Assembly: GCA_900129675.1 (NCBI GenBank)
Contig: FSRD01000001.1
Span: 423,501-487,500, forward strand
Length of the DNA: 64,000 nucleotides
Direction: 5' to 3'
Origin: Bradyrhizobium erythrophlei
GTDB lineage: Bacteria > Pseudomonadota > Alphaproteobacteria > Rhizobiales > Xanthobacteraceae
Shown here: piece after piece, positions 17,878 through 27,800 of the stretch
How positions within the stretch are numbered: the stretch's first letter is position 1
Layout: each line of letters opens with the position of its first letter
Translations under genes and position numbers: made by a program
The notes under the pieces: generated by a model
Database searches by the model: none
What the model was told of the DNA's origin: nothing
The model's input: only the letters and a program-made list of their open reading frames with translations

Positions 17878-18057
17878 ATGTCGGCAACGATAAAGCGGCA
17901 AAGGCCGAAGCAAAAGAGGTCCAATCCGACTTCGTCACCGAGCTATGCCACCACAGTTTCTATCGCCGTGGAAAACCTAATCAACATGATCGCGATATTT
18001 GCCGTGTCAGGCACCGTCCTGCTGGGCTTACTAGTCGCCAAGTATTTTTCAGTTTAG
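17878..18057 (+). CDS. 59-residue membrane protein
   Basis: GAGGAAG lies seven bases before the ATG at 17878. A basic N-terminal half (KRQRPKQKRS) is followed by one membrane helix at about 31-56. It lies 45 bases before the left end of the 2283-bp element. Function unknown. Confidence 0.5.
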   Translation: MSATIKRQRPKQKRSNPTSSPSYATTVSIAVENLINMIAIFAVSGTVLLGLLVAKYFSV

Positions 18058-18130
18058 AAATCGACTGGTCCAGCAGCGCAACCGACCAGTCCAACTGAAT
18101 CCTAACCAAAAATATTTGAAATTTTTAGCG

Positions 18131-18514
18131 TCAACCGATGTTCGTCAATTGATGCGTCGGATATCCGAGGATGGTGCTTGTTCGGCCTGTGTCGCGATCA
18201 ACGTAGATGAATGCCGGTCCGTCGATGCGATAGTGGCCCTTCCAACCGATCGCGAAGGTGGTATCAGTCTCGTCGATGTGGATCGGTTCGGGGTCTCCAT
18301 CCCGGGCCAGTCGTGCAGCGAGTTGGTCGGAAGGGTCAAGCAGCCACGCATCGCCAGATTTGCTCGAGAACAGGATGAGCTGACCGATGCTGATCACGCG
18401 TCCGGTGTGGTCGGCTGCCCGACGCTGAATGTAACGGACCTCATCGGTGAGACGAAAGCTCTTGCCGTCCACCATGCGCTTGCCCGGTCCACGCTTGATG
18501 CCGGTGTTAGCCAT
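18131..18514 (-). CDS. Small conserved protein of the 2283-bp element
   Basis: 127 residues from the ATG at 18514 (a start at 18529 is also in frame). Composition and hydrophobic pattern look like a real folded domain: DGKSFRLTDEVRYIQRRAAD, then ISIGQLILFSSKSGDAWLLD and FAIGWKGHYRIDGPAFIYVD. No family recognised. Its start codon overlaps that of the divergent large gene within CCATGG, so both cannot be translated from one transcript and their promoters must lie inside each other's coding sequence. The stop lies 29 bases from the left end of the element. An identical copy is at 55787-56170. Confidence 0.6.
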   Translation of the reverse strand: MANTGIKRGPGKRMVDGKSFRLTDEVRYIQRRAADHTGRVISIGQLILFSSKSGDAWLLDPSDQLAARLARDGDPEPIHIDETDTTFAIGWKGHYRIDGPAFIYVDRDTGRTSTILGYPTHQLTNIG

Positions 18515-20132
18515 GGAACTTTTCACCAAATTGTTCGGCGACTTGCTGCTGTTCGTTTACCATTGCTTCGACCGCATTGTCATTCACGGCTACCTCAGTG
18601 GGCTGTCACGGCCCGAACAGGTAGTGCACTTTTTCCGAAAGGTCGTTGGCATTCCTGTGGTCAGCAAAGAGATCTTGAGCCAGCGAACGGCCGACTACCA
18701 GAACTGGGTCGAGGCCTTCGCCCGCAATCATAATATCCCGATCGAGTGGGCCGAAAAGGGGGTGCGCAAGGAAGACTATGTGCTCCCCTGGCTACGCCGA
18801 ATGACAAAGAGGAACGCCTATGGCGTTTATTTCATCTTCAAGAGTATGGAACAGGGCCCGACCTTCCGGGTCAGCGTGCCGAAGTATCCCACCAAGGATC
18901 CAAACCACCGCATCCTCGCCCGCCAGCGCAGCCGCTTCACACACGACTACTTCTATATCCGCGATGAAGTTCTCGGCCCCATGGTGATGCGTGTCGCAAC
19001 CTTCTTCCCCTTCCAAACGACATATTACCTCAACGGCCACAACTTCATCGAGCAGGAGCTCAATCGTGAGCAGGTCGGCTTCCGCAAGAATGACAATGCC
19101 TTCCTGGCGATTGACGACATCGCTGCACTCCAGGCCGCTGCCGACAGACTGAGCCCCGACATCATTCGCAAACGGCTCGACTATTGGACCCTGATCCTCG
19201 GGCCCAAGTTCTCCGTCAAGGAGCGTAAGCGGGTAAAGCTGTCGCGCTTCTATGCCATCTCGCAAATCGAATATTGCCGCAACTTCATCTTCAAACGGAA
19301 CTTTCCCATCCACAAACTGTTCGAACGCGGCTGCGAGCTCGGACTGTGGCGGCTGACAGCCCACAAGATTGCCGAGATCTTCGGCGCCCGCCTACACCGC
19401 AGGCTGCCCGGCAAGCTCGCCACCGTCATCGATCAGATCGAGCATGGCCATCACGTCTTCCGCGCCTACTTCAAGCACGCCTTCCTGAAGCAGTACGAAA
19501 AGTTCGCAACGTTCTTGCGCAATGAGCTCTGCTCCAACAACCTCAACGACTTCGGCCTCAAAAAGGGATTGGACAATCTCGACGCCGTCCGCCAGACCTT
19601 CCAAGTCATCACCAGCCGCTTCGCTGGCTTCCAGGCCCAGTGGCTCAACGTTCACGTCGACTTCCCGCTTTTGCAGCGGATTGCGCTGCCGATCACCATC
19701 GGTTCGGTCCGCTATCCCGGCATCAAAATCCACGACAGACGAGTCATTCGGCTTCTCGAGGTTCTCTTGCATGGCGCCACTCACGTCGGCGGCTGGACCG
19801 CGAAGGAAATCCACCAATCCGTCCTCACGACCTTCAGTCTCTCCGAACCATCTTATGGTCTGAACCAACTGCGCTACGATCTGCGCAAGCTCAAAGGTCA
19901 CGGACTGCTTGAACGCGACGGATCCCGCTACGCTTACCGCCTCACCTCAAAGGGTGTTCAAGTCGCCTTGCTATTTCTGTTCTTCCACAAACGGCTGTGC
20001 GGACCACTTGCCAACAGCCGCTTCCACCGCCGTCCGGACCCTCAAAATCGCCCAGACAGCCGACTCGAAGCCGCCTACCACCGCGCCGACAAGGCCATCC
20101 AGAATATCGTCGATTTGCTCGCTACCGCGTGA
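18513..20132 (+). CDS. Large protein of the 2283-bp element, possible new transposase type
   Basis: 539 residues from the ATG at 18513; a frame from 18447 would run across the divergent gene. The N-terminal half is rich in aromatic and basic residues (FVYHCFDRIVIHGYLSGLSR, HDYFYIRDEVLGPMVMRV, FFPFQTTYYLNGHNF). The C-terminal part (about 440-500, LRYDLRKLKGHGLLERDG) resembles a winged helix. No DDE triad, HUH motif or recombinase signature is evident. Being the main gene of a duplicated unit, it is the best candidate for the mobility enzyme (inference). Its last ~48 codons lie in a 195-bp unit that is repeated directly after the stop. Identical copy at 56169-57788. Confidence 0.75.
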   Translation: MELFTKLFGDLLLFVYHCFDRIVIHGYLSGLSRPEQVVHFFRKVVGIPVVSKEILSQRTADYQNWVEAFARNHNIPIEWAEKGVRKEDYVLPWLRRMTKRNAYGVYFIFKSMEQGPTFRVSVPKYPTKDPNHRILARQRSRFTHDYFYIRDEVLGPMVMRVATFFPFQTTYYLNGHNFIEQELNREQVGFRKNDNAFLAIDDIAALQAAADRLSPDIIRKRLDYWTLILGPKFSVKERKRVKLSRFYAISQIEYCRNFIFKRNFPIHKLFERGCELGLWRLTAHKIAEIFGARLHRRLPGKLATVIDQIEHGHHVFRAYFKHAFLKQYEKFATFLRNELCSNNLNDFGLKKGLDNLDAVRQTFQVITSRFAGFQAQWLNVHVDFPLLQRIALPITIGSVRYPGIKIHDRRVIRLLEVLLHGATHVGGWTAKEIHQSVLTTFSLSEPSYGLNQLRYDLRKLKGHGLLERDGSRYAYRLTSKGVQVALLFLFFHKRLCGPLANSRFHRRPDPQNRPDSRLEAAYHRADKAIQNIVDLLATA

Positions 20133-20377
20133 CGGAGCCACTCCATTGTTGGAGTCGTCTTATTTAACATCCCGCAGGCTAAACAAACGGCTGTGCGGAC
20201 CACTTGCCAACAGCCGCTTCCACCGCCGTCCGGACCCTCAAAATCGCCCAGACAGCCGACTCGAAGCCGCCTACCACCGCGCCGACAAGGCCATCCAGAA
20301 TATCGTCGATTTGCTCGCTACCGCGTGACGGAGCCACTTCATTGTTGGAGTCGTCTTATTTAACATCCCGCAGGCTA
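19988..20377. repeat. 195-bp tandem duplication at the right end of the element
   Basis: Units 19988-20182 and 20183-20377 are almost identical, each starting ACAAACGGCTGTGCGG and ending CCCGCAGGCTA. Unit 1 holds the last codons and stop of the large gene; unit 2 repeats them without a start. The same arrangement is in copy 2 (57644-57838 and 57839-58033). Confidence 0.9.
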
Positions 20378-20428
20378 GAATCTAGCATCTCCCAGCCGGG
20401 TTTGCGGTTCCTAGTGGCGCCGCCAAAT

Positions 20429-20653
20429 CTATGACACGACCTCCAACTCTCGCACTTCACGCTGCGCCTTGAACGCAGCGACAAATACCTCGAGGCCGGC
20501 TGAGGTCAAGCCGTTCTCAGTGATGAGACCCAGCCGCATGAGGTTGACCGTCTCGATGAGGCTGTCGCCATGCGAGGACCCGCCGCCGAACAGCTTGATG
20601 ATAATTCGCTGCTCCCTGCGCGTTAGCCGAGTCCAGAGCGTCAAGTCAGGCAC
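20429..20653 (-). CDS. Small hypothetical protein
   Basis: 74 residues (LTRREQRIIIKLFGGG, then LMRLGLITENGLTSAGLEVF). The middle looks like a small winged-helix or HTH-like fold, with the usual L..GLI...LT..G pattern. No family name can be given. It lies 45 bases past the right end of the element. Confidence 0.55.
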   Translation of the reverse strand: MPDLTLWTRLTRREQRIIIKLFGGGSSHGDSLIETVNLMRLGLITENGLTSAGLEVFVAAFKAQREVRELEVVS

Positions 20654-21278
20654 CCAATACCTCGCGCGAATCGCTGCATGACACGGGGAATTAGCCGATC
20701 GTTCGGAGGCGAAATCGTGGCAGAGGCCGCGGCGCTCTGGGTAGGGTCCACATTTTCAACAGAACACTTGGCCGCTACGTCGGCAATCAATCACCCATTC
20801 TCGATCGAGACCGATGGCCGCACCCTGAGCATAGCATGCGAAACCACGTCAGAAAGATCGAGATTGCTCGTCAGCAGGAGCAATCGATCACGCTTGCAGT
20901 AATGATGATAGTGCCCGATGCCGGCTATGCCAGCACATGCGCGAGGATCGCGTATCTCACGGCTGAGACGACAAAGCAGAATTCGGCAATGGAGCGAACT
21001 GCATCTCTGCAACAGCAGAGCCGGCGTATGCACTCGCGATCACGATCATGATCCGAATAGCGACGAACATGGTGCCCCCCTTTTGTCTTTGCCACTAAAT
21101 GGCAGAGACTCGTTGCCAACCGATGAGGGAAGTTGGTTGTCAGCGTCTTTAGAGCATTGGTGAGCGAAAGGTTTACGTATCAGGGCTTTACGAAGCAGGA
21201 ACCGTCCTGACCGATCGATCTGAGAACTAACGCGCTCCCTAGGGCATCGTCGCCTCCAATTGAGAAGGCGAGACTAAG
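20654..21278. other. Intergenic region, nothing recognised
   Basis: About 625 bases with only short frames lacking family character. No repeat or RNA seen. Confidence 0.4.
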
Positions 21279-21578
21279 ATGCCAATTTCCAGATATCCTC
21301 TTGTTATCGTATCGGTGCTTCTTGTCCTTTTGTTCGCCTACGATGCCTGTATTTGTGTGGGCAAAGACTTAGCGCCAGCAGTTAGCGACGTCGTTGCTCG
21401 TCGGTGGCCAGGAACGGACGATTTTCGTCTGACCGCGGATGTTACTCCTGCAGCCTCGGTTGACGTTACGCCCGCGGCGCGCGTTAGGGAAACATTCCCG
21501 ATGTTTCTGCCCGGCGATTATAAGCGCATGCGCGACACAGCTCGATCCCTCGCAGGTTCAGCAAGGCCGCAGGGATGA
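21279..21578 (+). CDS. Small exported or anchored hypothetical protein
   Basis: 99 residues; GAGAAGG lies upstream of the ATG. A hydrophobic N-terminus (VIVSVLLVLLFAYDACICVG) is a signal peptide or anchor. The mature part has a short internal repeat (ADVTPAAS / VDVTPAAR) and ends near FLPGDYKRMRDTARS. No family recognised. Confidence 0.5.
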   Translation: MPISRYPLVIVSVLLVLLFAYDACICVGKDLAPAVSDVVARRWPGTDDFRLTADVTPAASVDVTPAARVRETFPMFLPGDYKRMRDTARSLAGSARPQG

Positions 21579-21683
21579 CTGCCATGAACCTGTGGCGCAA
21601 CTGGCACAGTGGACCGCTCTGGATCGCCGCCGGGCGAGATTCCGGCACGGGAGTGACGCCGCGGGTCGTCTCCGTGTCGAAAA

Positions 21684-23230
21684 TGTTGCAACCAAGTTGA
21701 GATGTCTCGATTTCTGCAAAGTTAAGATGTCACTCGGCAGCTTCTGACGTAGCCGGGGCCGTCGCTGCGTAGACGCCGGTATCGCAGCTGCGGCGGCCCC
21801 GGCGGGCGGGGCGTCTGCCTGGTTTTTTCCCTTGAACGAGACGATCAACGCGGTCCTTCATCAGGCCGGCTTTCTGATTTGACCGCCTGGGGCCGGCTAA
21901 GTTGTCACGATAATGGGGGTGCTTGTCCTGCTGCTGCTTGATCCAGGCCAGCACTTCGCCGAGACGCTTGTTCTCGATGATGGCCGCGTGGCTGACGCGC
22001 TGCAAATGGTCGAAGACGGAGTAGGACAAGGGCAGTCCCCTCCAGCGGATCTCCAGCCGGCCATCGGGAAAGTCATAGATGTCGACCAGCTTGCCTGCCA
22101 GTGCCGCCGGGGTCTTGTCGGGCCTCAGCATGAACTTCATGCGGTTATAATTGACCACCAGCTGTCGCGAGACCGAGCGCTGTTCGCGCCAGCACAGGAT
22201 GCCGTCGAGATCGTTGGTGTCCGCGATCGGCCGATGCAGGTCCCGCTTGCTCGCCGGAGGCTTGGCGAAACGGTTATTGTAGGTCTGAACGAATCCCAGA
22301 AGAAATGCGTTCGCAGCCTCCATGGTGCTGATGCCTGCCAGCCGAAGCTCCTTCACCAACCGGTCCTGCAGCGTGTGATGGGCCCGTTCCACGCGGCCCT
22401 TGGCCTGGCTGGTATTGGCGCACAGAATCTCGATGTTGAGTTCCGACAAAGCGCGGCCGAACTGGGTCATGCCGTCACCGCTGGCGGCATCCGCCTTCGA
22501 TACCCGAAAGATCGAATGCTTGTCGGAATAGAACGCAACCGGCTTGCCATGGTGCTGCAGATAGCTCTTCAACGCATCAAAATAGGCAAACGTGCTCTCG
22601 GATGGGACAAAGCGAAGCTCCATCAATCGGCTGGTGGCGTCATCGATGAACACCAGAAGCGTGCAGGGTGGCGCCCGGTCCTCGAACCAGCGATGGTCCG
22701 AGCCATCGATCTGGATCAGCTCGCCTAAATGCTCACGGCGATGACGCGGCTGCTGGATGCGCTTCCGCTCGGCCCGGGGCAGCCAAATCCCGGCTTGCCG
22801 CATCCAGCCGCGCAACGTCTCCCGCGACACCCGCAGATCATGGCGTTCGGCCAGCTTCTCGGCCGCCAACGTTGGACCAAAATCTGCGTAGTGCTCTCGA
22901 ACCAGCGCAACCGCATGATCACGCACAACGTCGGGCAGGCGGTTGTTCGATGGCCGGCCACGCCGCCGGTTGGCAATCGCAGATGCACCACCATCCCGGT
23001 AGCGCTTTAACAGCCGGTGGGTCTGCCGCCTCGTGAGGCGCATCAGATCGGCCGCCGCCGAAGTCGTCAGCCGGCCACCATCAAGCCGCGCCAGAACATC
23101 AATCCGATTCAGCTCTCGCTTGCTCATCAGCACCACACCCATCGGATCCCCAGCCTCCAAACCCCGTAAAGAGGTCGAAGACTGACATTCCAACTTTGCT
23201 CAGTGCTGACATTTTAGCTTTGCGCCTACA
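21684..23230. mobile_element. ISNCY-like insertion sequence
   Basis: The 1547-bp unit begins TGTTGCAACCAAGTTGAGAT and, read from the other end, TGTAGGCGCAAAGCTAAAAT: imperfect 23-bp inverted ends sharing TGT and AGATGTC/AAATGTC. Each end holds a second copy of the same motif inside (GCAAAGTTAAGATGTC at 21716-21731 and its partner GCAAAGTTGGAATGTC near 23185-23200), so there are two transposase sites per end. No target duplication is visible. Confidence 0.8.
21730..23142 (-). CDS. ISNCY-family transposase (integrase-core type)
   Basis: About 470 residues from the ATG at 23142 (23127 and 23193 are also possible). An N-terminal HTH of helix-pair type (TTSAAADLMRLTRRQTHRLL) is followed by an rve-like catalytic domain with candidate acids in IDGSDHRWFED, YSDKHSIFRV and KGRVERAHHTLQDRL, giving a DDE set. 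The basic tail is GKKPGRRPARRGRRS. The frame is intact and the ends are present, so the IS may be active. Confidence 0.88.
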   Translation of the reverse strand: MGVVLMSKRELNRIDVLARLDGGRLTTSAAADLMRLTRRQTHRLLKRYRDGGASAIANRRRGRPSNNRLPDVVRDHAVALVREHYADFGPTLAAEKLAERHDLRVSRETLRGWMRQAGIWLPRAERKRIQQPRHRREHLGELIQIDGSDHRWFEDRAPPCTLLVFIDDATSRLMELRFVPSESTFAYFDALKSYLQHHGKPVAFYSDKHSIFRVSKADAASGDGMTQFGRALSELNIEILCANTSQAKGRVERAHHTLQDRLVKELRLAGISTMEAANAFLLGFVQTYNNRFAKPPASKRDLHRPIADTNDLDGILCWREQRSVSRQLVVNYNRMKFMLRPDKTPAALAGKLVDIYDFPDGRLEIRWRGLPLSYSVFDHLQRVSHAAIIENKRLGEVLAWIKQQQDKHPHYRDNLAGPRRSNQKAGLMKDRVDRLVQGKKPGRRPARRGRRSCDTGVYAATAPATSEAAE

Positions 23231-23267
23231 GCGGCTATTCGTCCATCGGATGTTATGGAACACGCCG

Positions 23268-23380
23268 CTTAACTGATAAGTTAGCCGACTGACTCCATTT
23301 TTGCCATTTACTTATAAGTTGGCCAACTGACTCCATTTGCGACCAACGCTAATCGGTCAACGAATTGACTCCGTTGCAGC
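23268..23380. repeat. Three degenerate ~38-bp tandem repeats
   Basis: Units at 23268-23305, 23306-23344 and 23345-23380 share the pattern TAAGTTAGCCGACTGACTCC / TAAGTTGGCCAACTGACTCC / CGGTCAACGAATTGACTCCG. Unit two contains the perfect palindrome AGTTGGCCAACT. They lie between the IS and the end of the 337-residue gene; 23231-23605 holds no gene. Confidence 0.6.
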
Positions 23381-23605
23381 TATTCGTTGCAAGTGACCAG
23401 TCTGCGCAAAAGCGCCCTTGGGCGAGCGCCCCCAAGGAGACCGCTCCGCAGGAGCACCTTAGCCGGTCAGTGGGACGGTCAGACTTCTCAATGGAGCGGG
23501 GCCGCATATTAATTTGCTCGCGCAGTCGCACTTCGACAAGGAACTTTGCTTTTAACAAGCACCGCCACATGCGCGCGCATGATACCGCGCAATTCACACC
23601 GTCTG

Positions 23606-24619
23606 TCAGTGCGTCTTCCTGATTGCGTTAAACTTTCCTCGCTCAATGTCCGTGCAGCACGCGAACAGGATGTTCGAGAGATAAACCAAGTCGTAGTACT
23701 TCGTGGTCAATTCGATTATCAATCTTGCGAGTGCCTCAGCAACATAGACAGGATGGACGTCGGCCGATTCCACCATTGAATCTGCGAACTGCTGAAGCGC
23801 GCCTTCGAACTTGGACATGTTTTCAATATGCAGCGGCGTAAGCGAAAGATCTTGTGGCGGATTCTTGGGACACTGTGCAAGCAGGGGCATGAGACGCTGG
23901 ACCTGGTCGCGGAATAGAACAAGCGCTCCGTCGCGGCCACGGTATCTGATGCAACACACGGCGCATACCTTCTGCATGCCTGGCAAGAGACGCTGCCACT
24001 CTAGCCCCGAGTGTTCTTGGAACATATATGCGATGTCCCGCATCTTGATGAAGAGAACCTTGGTCGCCTCGTCCGCATCGGCGGGAGGCTCCGGGCGCAC
24101 CTCCGGAGCGGGCGAATAAACGCCTGCGCGAAGCTCCTTTAGAATGGTGATGAGGAATCCGGCCGAAAGCAGACCATCCATCCTTGCCGAGCTCTGGAGC
24201 GCGACATTCACCAGCGCATTCGCGATCGATTCTTTCAGGAAGCCTTGACCGATAAGTTCGCGCGTCAGCCTCCTCAAATCTGCATCGAACTCCTGGACAT
24301 GCGTCGCCGCATCAGCAGGAATCTCTGGCCATCCGAAGCTTTTGAACTGGTCCTCCCGAATGGTCCCGTCGGAGGTCAACGAGTTTACAAGGCTCTGATA
24401 GGTTCGAAGCGCCACGTCGGGGCCAAAATCATCGACGTATAGCTTTGCCGCGACCTTATGCATCACCGGAAAGATCAGGATGTAGCGCAGCTTTGTCCGA
24501 TCTTGAAAGCTGACGATACGGCTCTTAAGTCTTTCTTCTACCTGCGAAATCTGTGACTTTACGGTCGACTGCCCCGAACCCGCAGCCTTATTTCCAAACA
24601 AGCTTCCGAAGAAAGACAT
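23606..24619 (-). CDS. Unknown 337-residue protein divergent from the HNH-NACHT gene
   Basis: A soluble, mostly helical protein without signal peptide. The N-terminus is glycine-rich (MSFFGSLFGNKAAGSGQS), followed by a long helical region; a cysteine-rich patch (VCAVCCIRYRGRDGA) lies near residues 218-232 and another Cys pair (FACCTDIERG) near the end. No family recognised. It is divergent from the 1469-residue defence-like gene, with 213 bases between start codons, so the two may share regulation. It could be a partner, a regulator or simply cargo. Confidence 0.7.
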   Translation of the reverse strand: MSFFGSLFGNKAAGSGQSTVKSQISQVEERLKSRIVSFQDRTKLRYILIFPVMHKVAAKLYVDDFGPDVALRTYQSLVNSLTSDGTIREDQFKSFGWPEIPADAATHVQEFDADLRRLTRELIGQGFLKESIANALVNVALQSSARMDGLLSAGFLITILKELRAGVYSPAPEVRPEPPADADEATKVLFIKMRDIAYMFQEHSGLEWQRLLPGMQKVCAVCCIRYRGRDGALVLFRDQVQRLMPLLAQCPKNPPQDLSLTPLHIENMSKFEGALQQFADSMVESADVHPVYVAEALARLIIELTTKYYDLVYLSNILFACCTDIERGKFNAIRKTH

Positions 24620-24832
24620 GGGTCATACCCTGCTTGAGCAGGCCTACCCTAAGTTGCCCGCCGCCGCCAATCAATCTCCGAGAAATAAACAGATAAGGCG
24701 CTAGGGCGCCAGCTTTGCAATAGTGTCCGTTCATGCCCAATTGGACGACGCTCTATGCTATTGGTTTTATGAGGATTCGCGTTTTCTTGGCGCCGGGATG
24801 CCCGCAGCGGCTCCTAGTTTATCGGATAGCAA

Positions 24833-27800
24833 GTGCGCGACGATTTCACCAAACGAACCGTTACGGAAATCGCCAAGGGCGTCGGCTACCGTTGCTCGAA
24901 TCCTGAATGCCGTCGGCCGACCGTCGGTGCCAATGCAGAGCAGGACGGGACTATCATCATCGGTGTGGCGGCCCATATTTGCGCAGCATCTCCCGGTGGC
25001 CCTCGTTACAACGCCGCCCAAACGCCGGAAGCGCGACGTAGCAAAGAAAACGGTTTATGGCTTTGCCAAAATTGCGGACGGTTGGTCGATGCCGACCCAA
25101 AACAGTTCACGGTCGAGCAACTGACAGGATGGAAGCGCGAGGCACAAACACGCGCCTTTCGTGACCTTGTCGCGTTCGGCCCAGCACTCGCGGAAGAGCC
25201 TGCGCGCGTCGAAGCGTCGATCACGGCAGACGATCGACCTGTTGATGCCGAATTTGACGCCGTTTTCCAGAAGATTCACGCGGCTGCTACCGCAGATCTT
25301 GGAACGTACACGCGCGGACCGATGTGGTCCGGCGATTCAATCGAGCTCACGCTCAGAATAGACGGCGACAAAAATTCGCCTTCGTTCAGCATCGGCAAAT
25401 TGCCGCTGGCCGTCGAAGTTGCGCCCGAAGTGACAATCGTAGCGCCGCCAGGAACTGGCAAGACGACGACACTCCTACAGCTGGCAAGCCACGCGCTAAC
25501 TTCAAATTCGATCCTACCATTGTATTTTAGGTTGGGTGATTGGTCTGCAGGGTCAACGGGCCTTCTGGCAAGTCTATATCAACGTTCGGCCTTCAAGGCG
25601 ATTAGCACGGGCGAGATAAGCGCGCTCGCCGAGCGCGGACGGCTGCTGCTCTTGCTTGATGGCTGGAATGAACTAACTCCTGAGGCACACAAGCGTTTGC
25701 GTGTCGAAGTCGGACAAATCCGCCGTGATTGGCCCGACGTTCGCATCGTTGCTACAACACGGCGGCAAGCGCTCGACGTGCCTATATCGGGACCGCGCGT
25801 CCATATCGAGCCACTCTCCGAAGATCAGCAGATGGCGATTGCGGATGAGTTCTACGGTGCGCCGGGCAAGAAAATAGTTGACGATGCTTGGCGGACGCCC
25901 GGCGTACGGGCACTGATTGCCACGCCACTGTACCTTTCGGCACTGCTCGCGGGCGGGTCACAAGGCGTAGTCTCTGATACGAAGGAAGCAGTACTCCGCT
26001 TGCTCGTCGAGCAGCACGAGCGGGCAGTCGAACATGTTGAAGTGCTGCAATCGGTGCTACTCGGATGCCACGCGGAACTCTTGACCGAGTTGGCGAGCCA
26101 TCTGAACGCGCTTGGTTCGACCACAATGACGGAGGCCGATGCGCGCCGGATCGTGACGACGACAGCCGTGACGCTACGCGAGCAGGGGCAAATTGCCAGA
26201 CCGCTGGAGCCGATCAGCGTTCTGGAAGCGTTAACTAGCCATCACACCCTGATTCGTTCTGGGGACGGTGTCGCGTTCCAGCATCAGCAGTTCCAAGAAT
26301 GGTACGGTAGTCACAAGGTCTCCGAGTTGATACGGCTGAGCGCCGGAGGCGACACGAGCGCTCGTGTGCAGTTGCGTGCCGCGATATTCGACCAGCCCAT
26401 GTGGGAGGAATCGGTCTTATTCGCAACGGAGCGGCTTTCACGCGAGAGTAACGGAGCGGAGCTCGTTGCGCATGCGATCCGGCTCGCCTTGCCAATTGAT
26501 CCTATGTTGGCCGCTGAGATAATTTATCGCGCGGCGCCCGTGGTTTGGAAAATTGTGACGGTTGACATTGCCGCGTTTGTGGAGCGCTGGCACAGGCCGG
26601 GGGCCGTTGACCGTGCGGTGCGTTTCATGATCATCACCGGCCGCCCCGAATTTGCCCAGCAAATTTGGCCACTGGCATCTAGCAGTGACACGCAGATACA
26701 GATACCGACCCTGCGCATCGCGCCGCGTTTTCGCCCGCGGGTTCTCGGTCACGGTCTCCCGGAAAAGATTGCAAAGCTTCCTGAGGACACGCGGGAGCAC
26801 TTACTCTCATTAATCGCCAGCGAAAGTGGTGTGGATGGTATGGATTTGGCGGTAGAACTCGCCAAGGCTGATCCGAGCCCGAAGATCCAGTCCGAAGTTG
26901 TTCAGAGCCTACAGTTTCGGCGGGCCGATCGTCATGTCGCCGATCTTCTTTCGCACTCGCACGAGCGGACATGGGAGCTGATCGCGGCACGCGGCTATGC
27001 GGATGAAATCCGGGACTTGGCTGTCGCGTCGAAGTTGCGCGCCTTGCGGTTAGAGGCCTTGGAGCAAGCAACTGAGCCGTCGCAACGACTTCGCCTCCTT
27101 CTTGAGCAGCCGACGGATTATCTCGGACGGGATGCCGCAATCGCCGCGACGATTGCCGACCCGCGGTTTCCGATCAGAGATCAGCAAGGCGGTACACTCT
27201 ATTTTGCCCAGCAACACGCGCCGAACGCAGTATCGCTTGGACTGCGTCGGCGCCTCGAGGCGGGTCTCGAACTGCCCTTCCGCGTAAACGAGCTTCTTGC
27301 GAAGCAAGAAGTGATCGATGAGGGGCCGATTGCAAAGGCCATTCTCGATGTCAGCCATGAGAAACGCGATATCAACGTTGCAGCGATCATGGCAGGCCCG
27401 AAAACGGTGGATGCGCTGATCGACATGTTTCTTAAGTGTGCCCAGGCTTTGCAGGCTACACGGAATGATCGCTCGTTAAGCGATGAATACCATCGTATCA
27501 AGGATCGAATTCGCGGCACTCGCCCGGCCATTTTCGCGGCGGCCATAGCGCGGAGAGCAGATTCAGACGACCCCCGCGTCATAGGGTCCCTAGCGTCGCT
27601 TCTATCCCAGCACGGGACCGAGGATGAGGACCGCAAACGGCCTCTCGCGATCGATCCTGTGACAAAGCCAGCTTGGATCGGTCTCTTGCGCCGCTGGACT
27701 GAGGCGGTGATCACGGCGTCAGCCGGAAGAAGATATGACATTAACGAAGTTTCGAACGCCATTGGTCGTCTGGGATTTCGAGAACTCATCCCGGAACTGA

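Larger units (their letters stand above)
18102..20384. mobile_element. 2283-bp two-gene mobile element, copy 1
   Basis: Matches 55758-58040 base for base except for two differences I can see (19226 and 20143), with unrelated flanks on both sides. Left end CTAACCAAAAATATTTG, right end CAGGCTAGAATCTA; no clear terminal inverted repeats and no clear target duplication. It carries two divergent genes that fill it almost completely and an internal 195-bp tandem repeat at its right end. Neither protein shows a DDE, serine or tyrosine recombinase signature. I cannot name an IS family for it. Confidence 0.85.
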
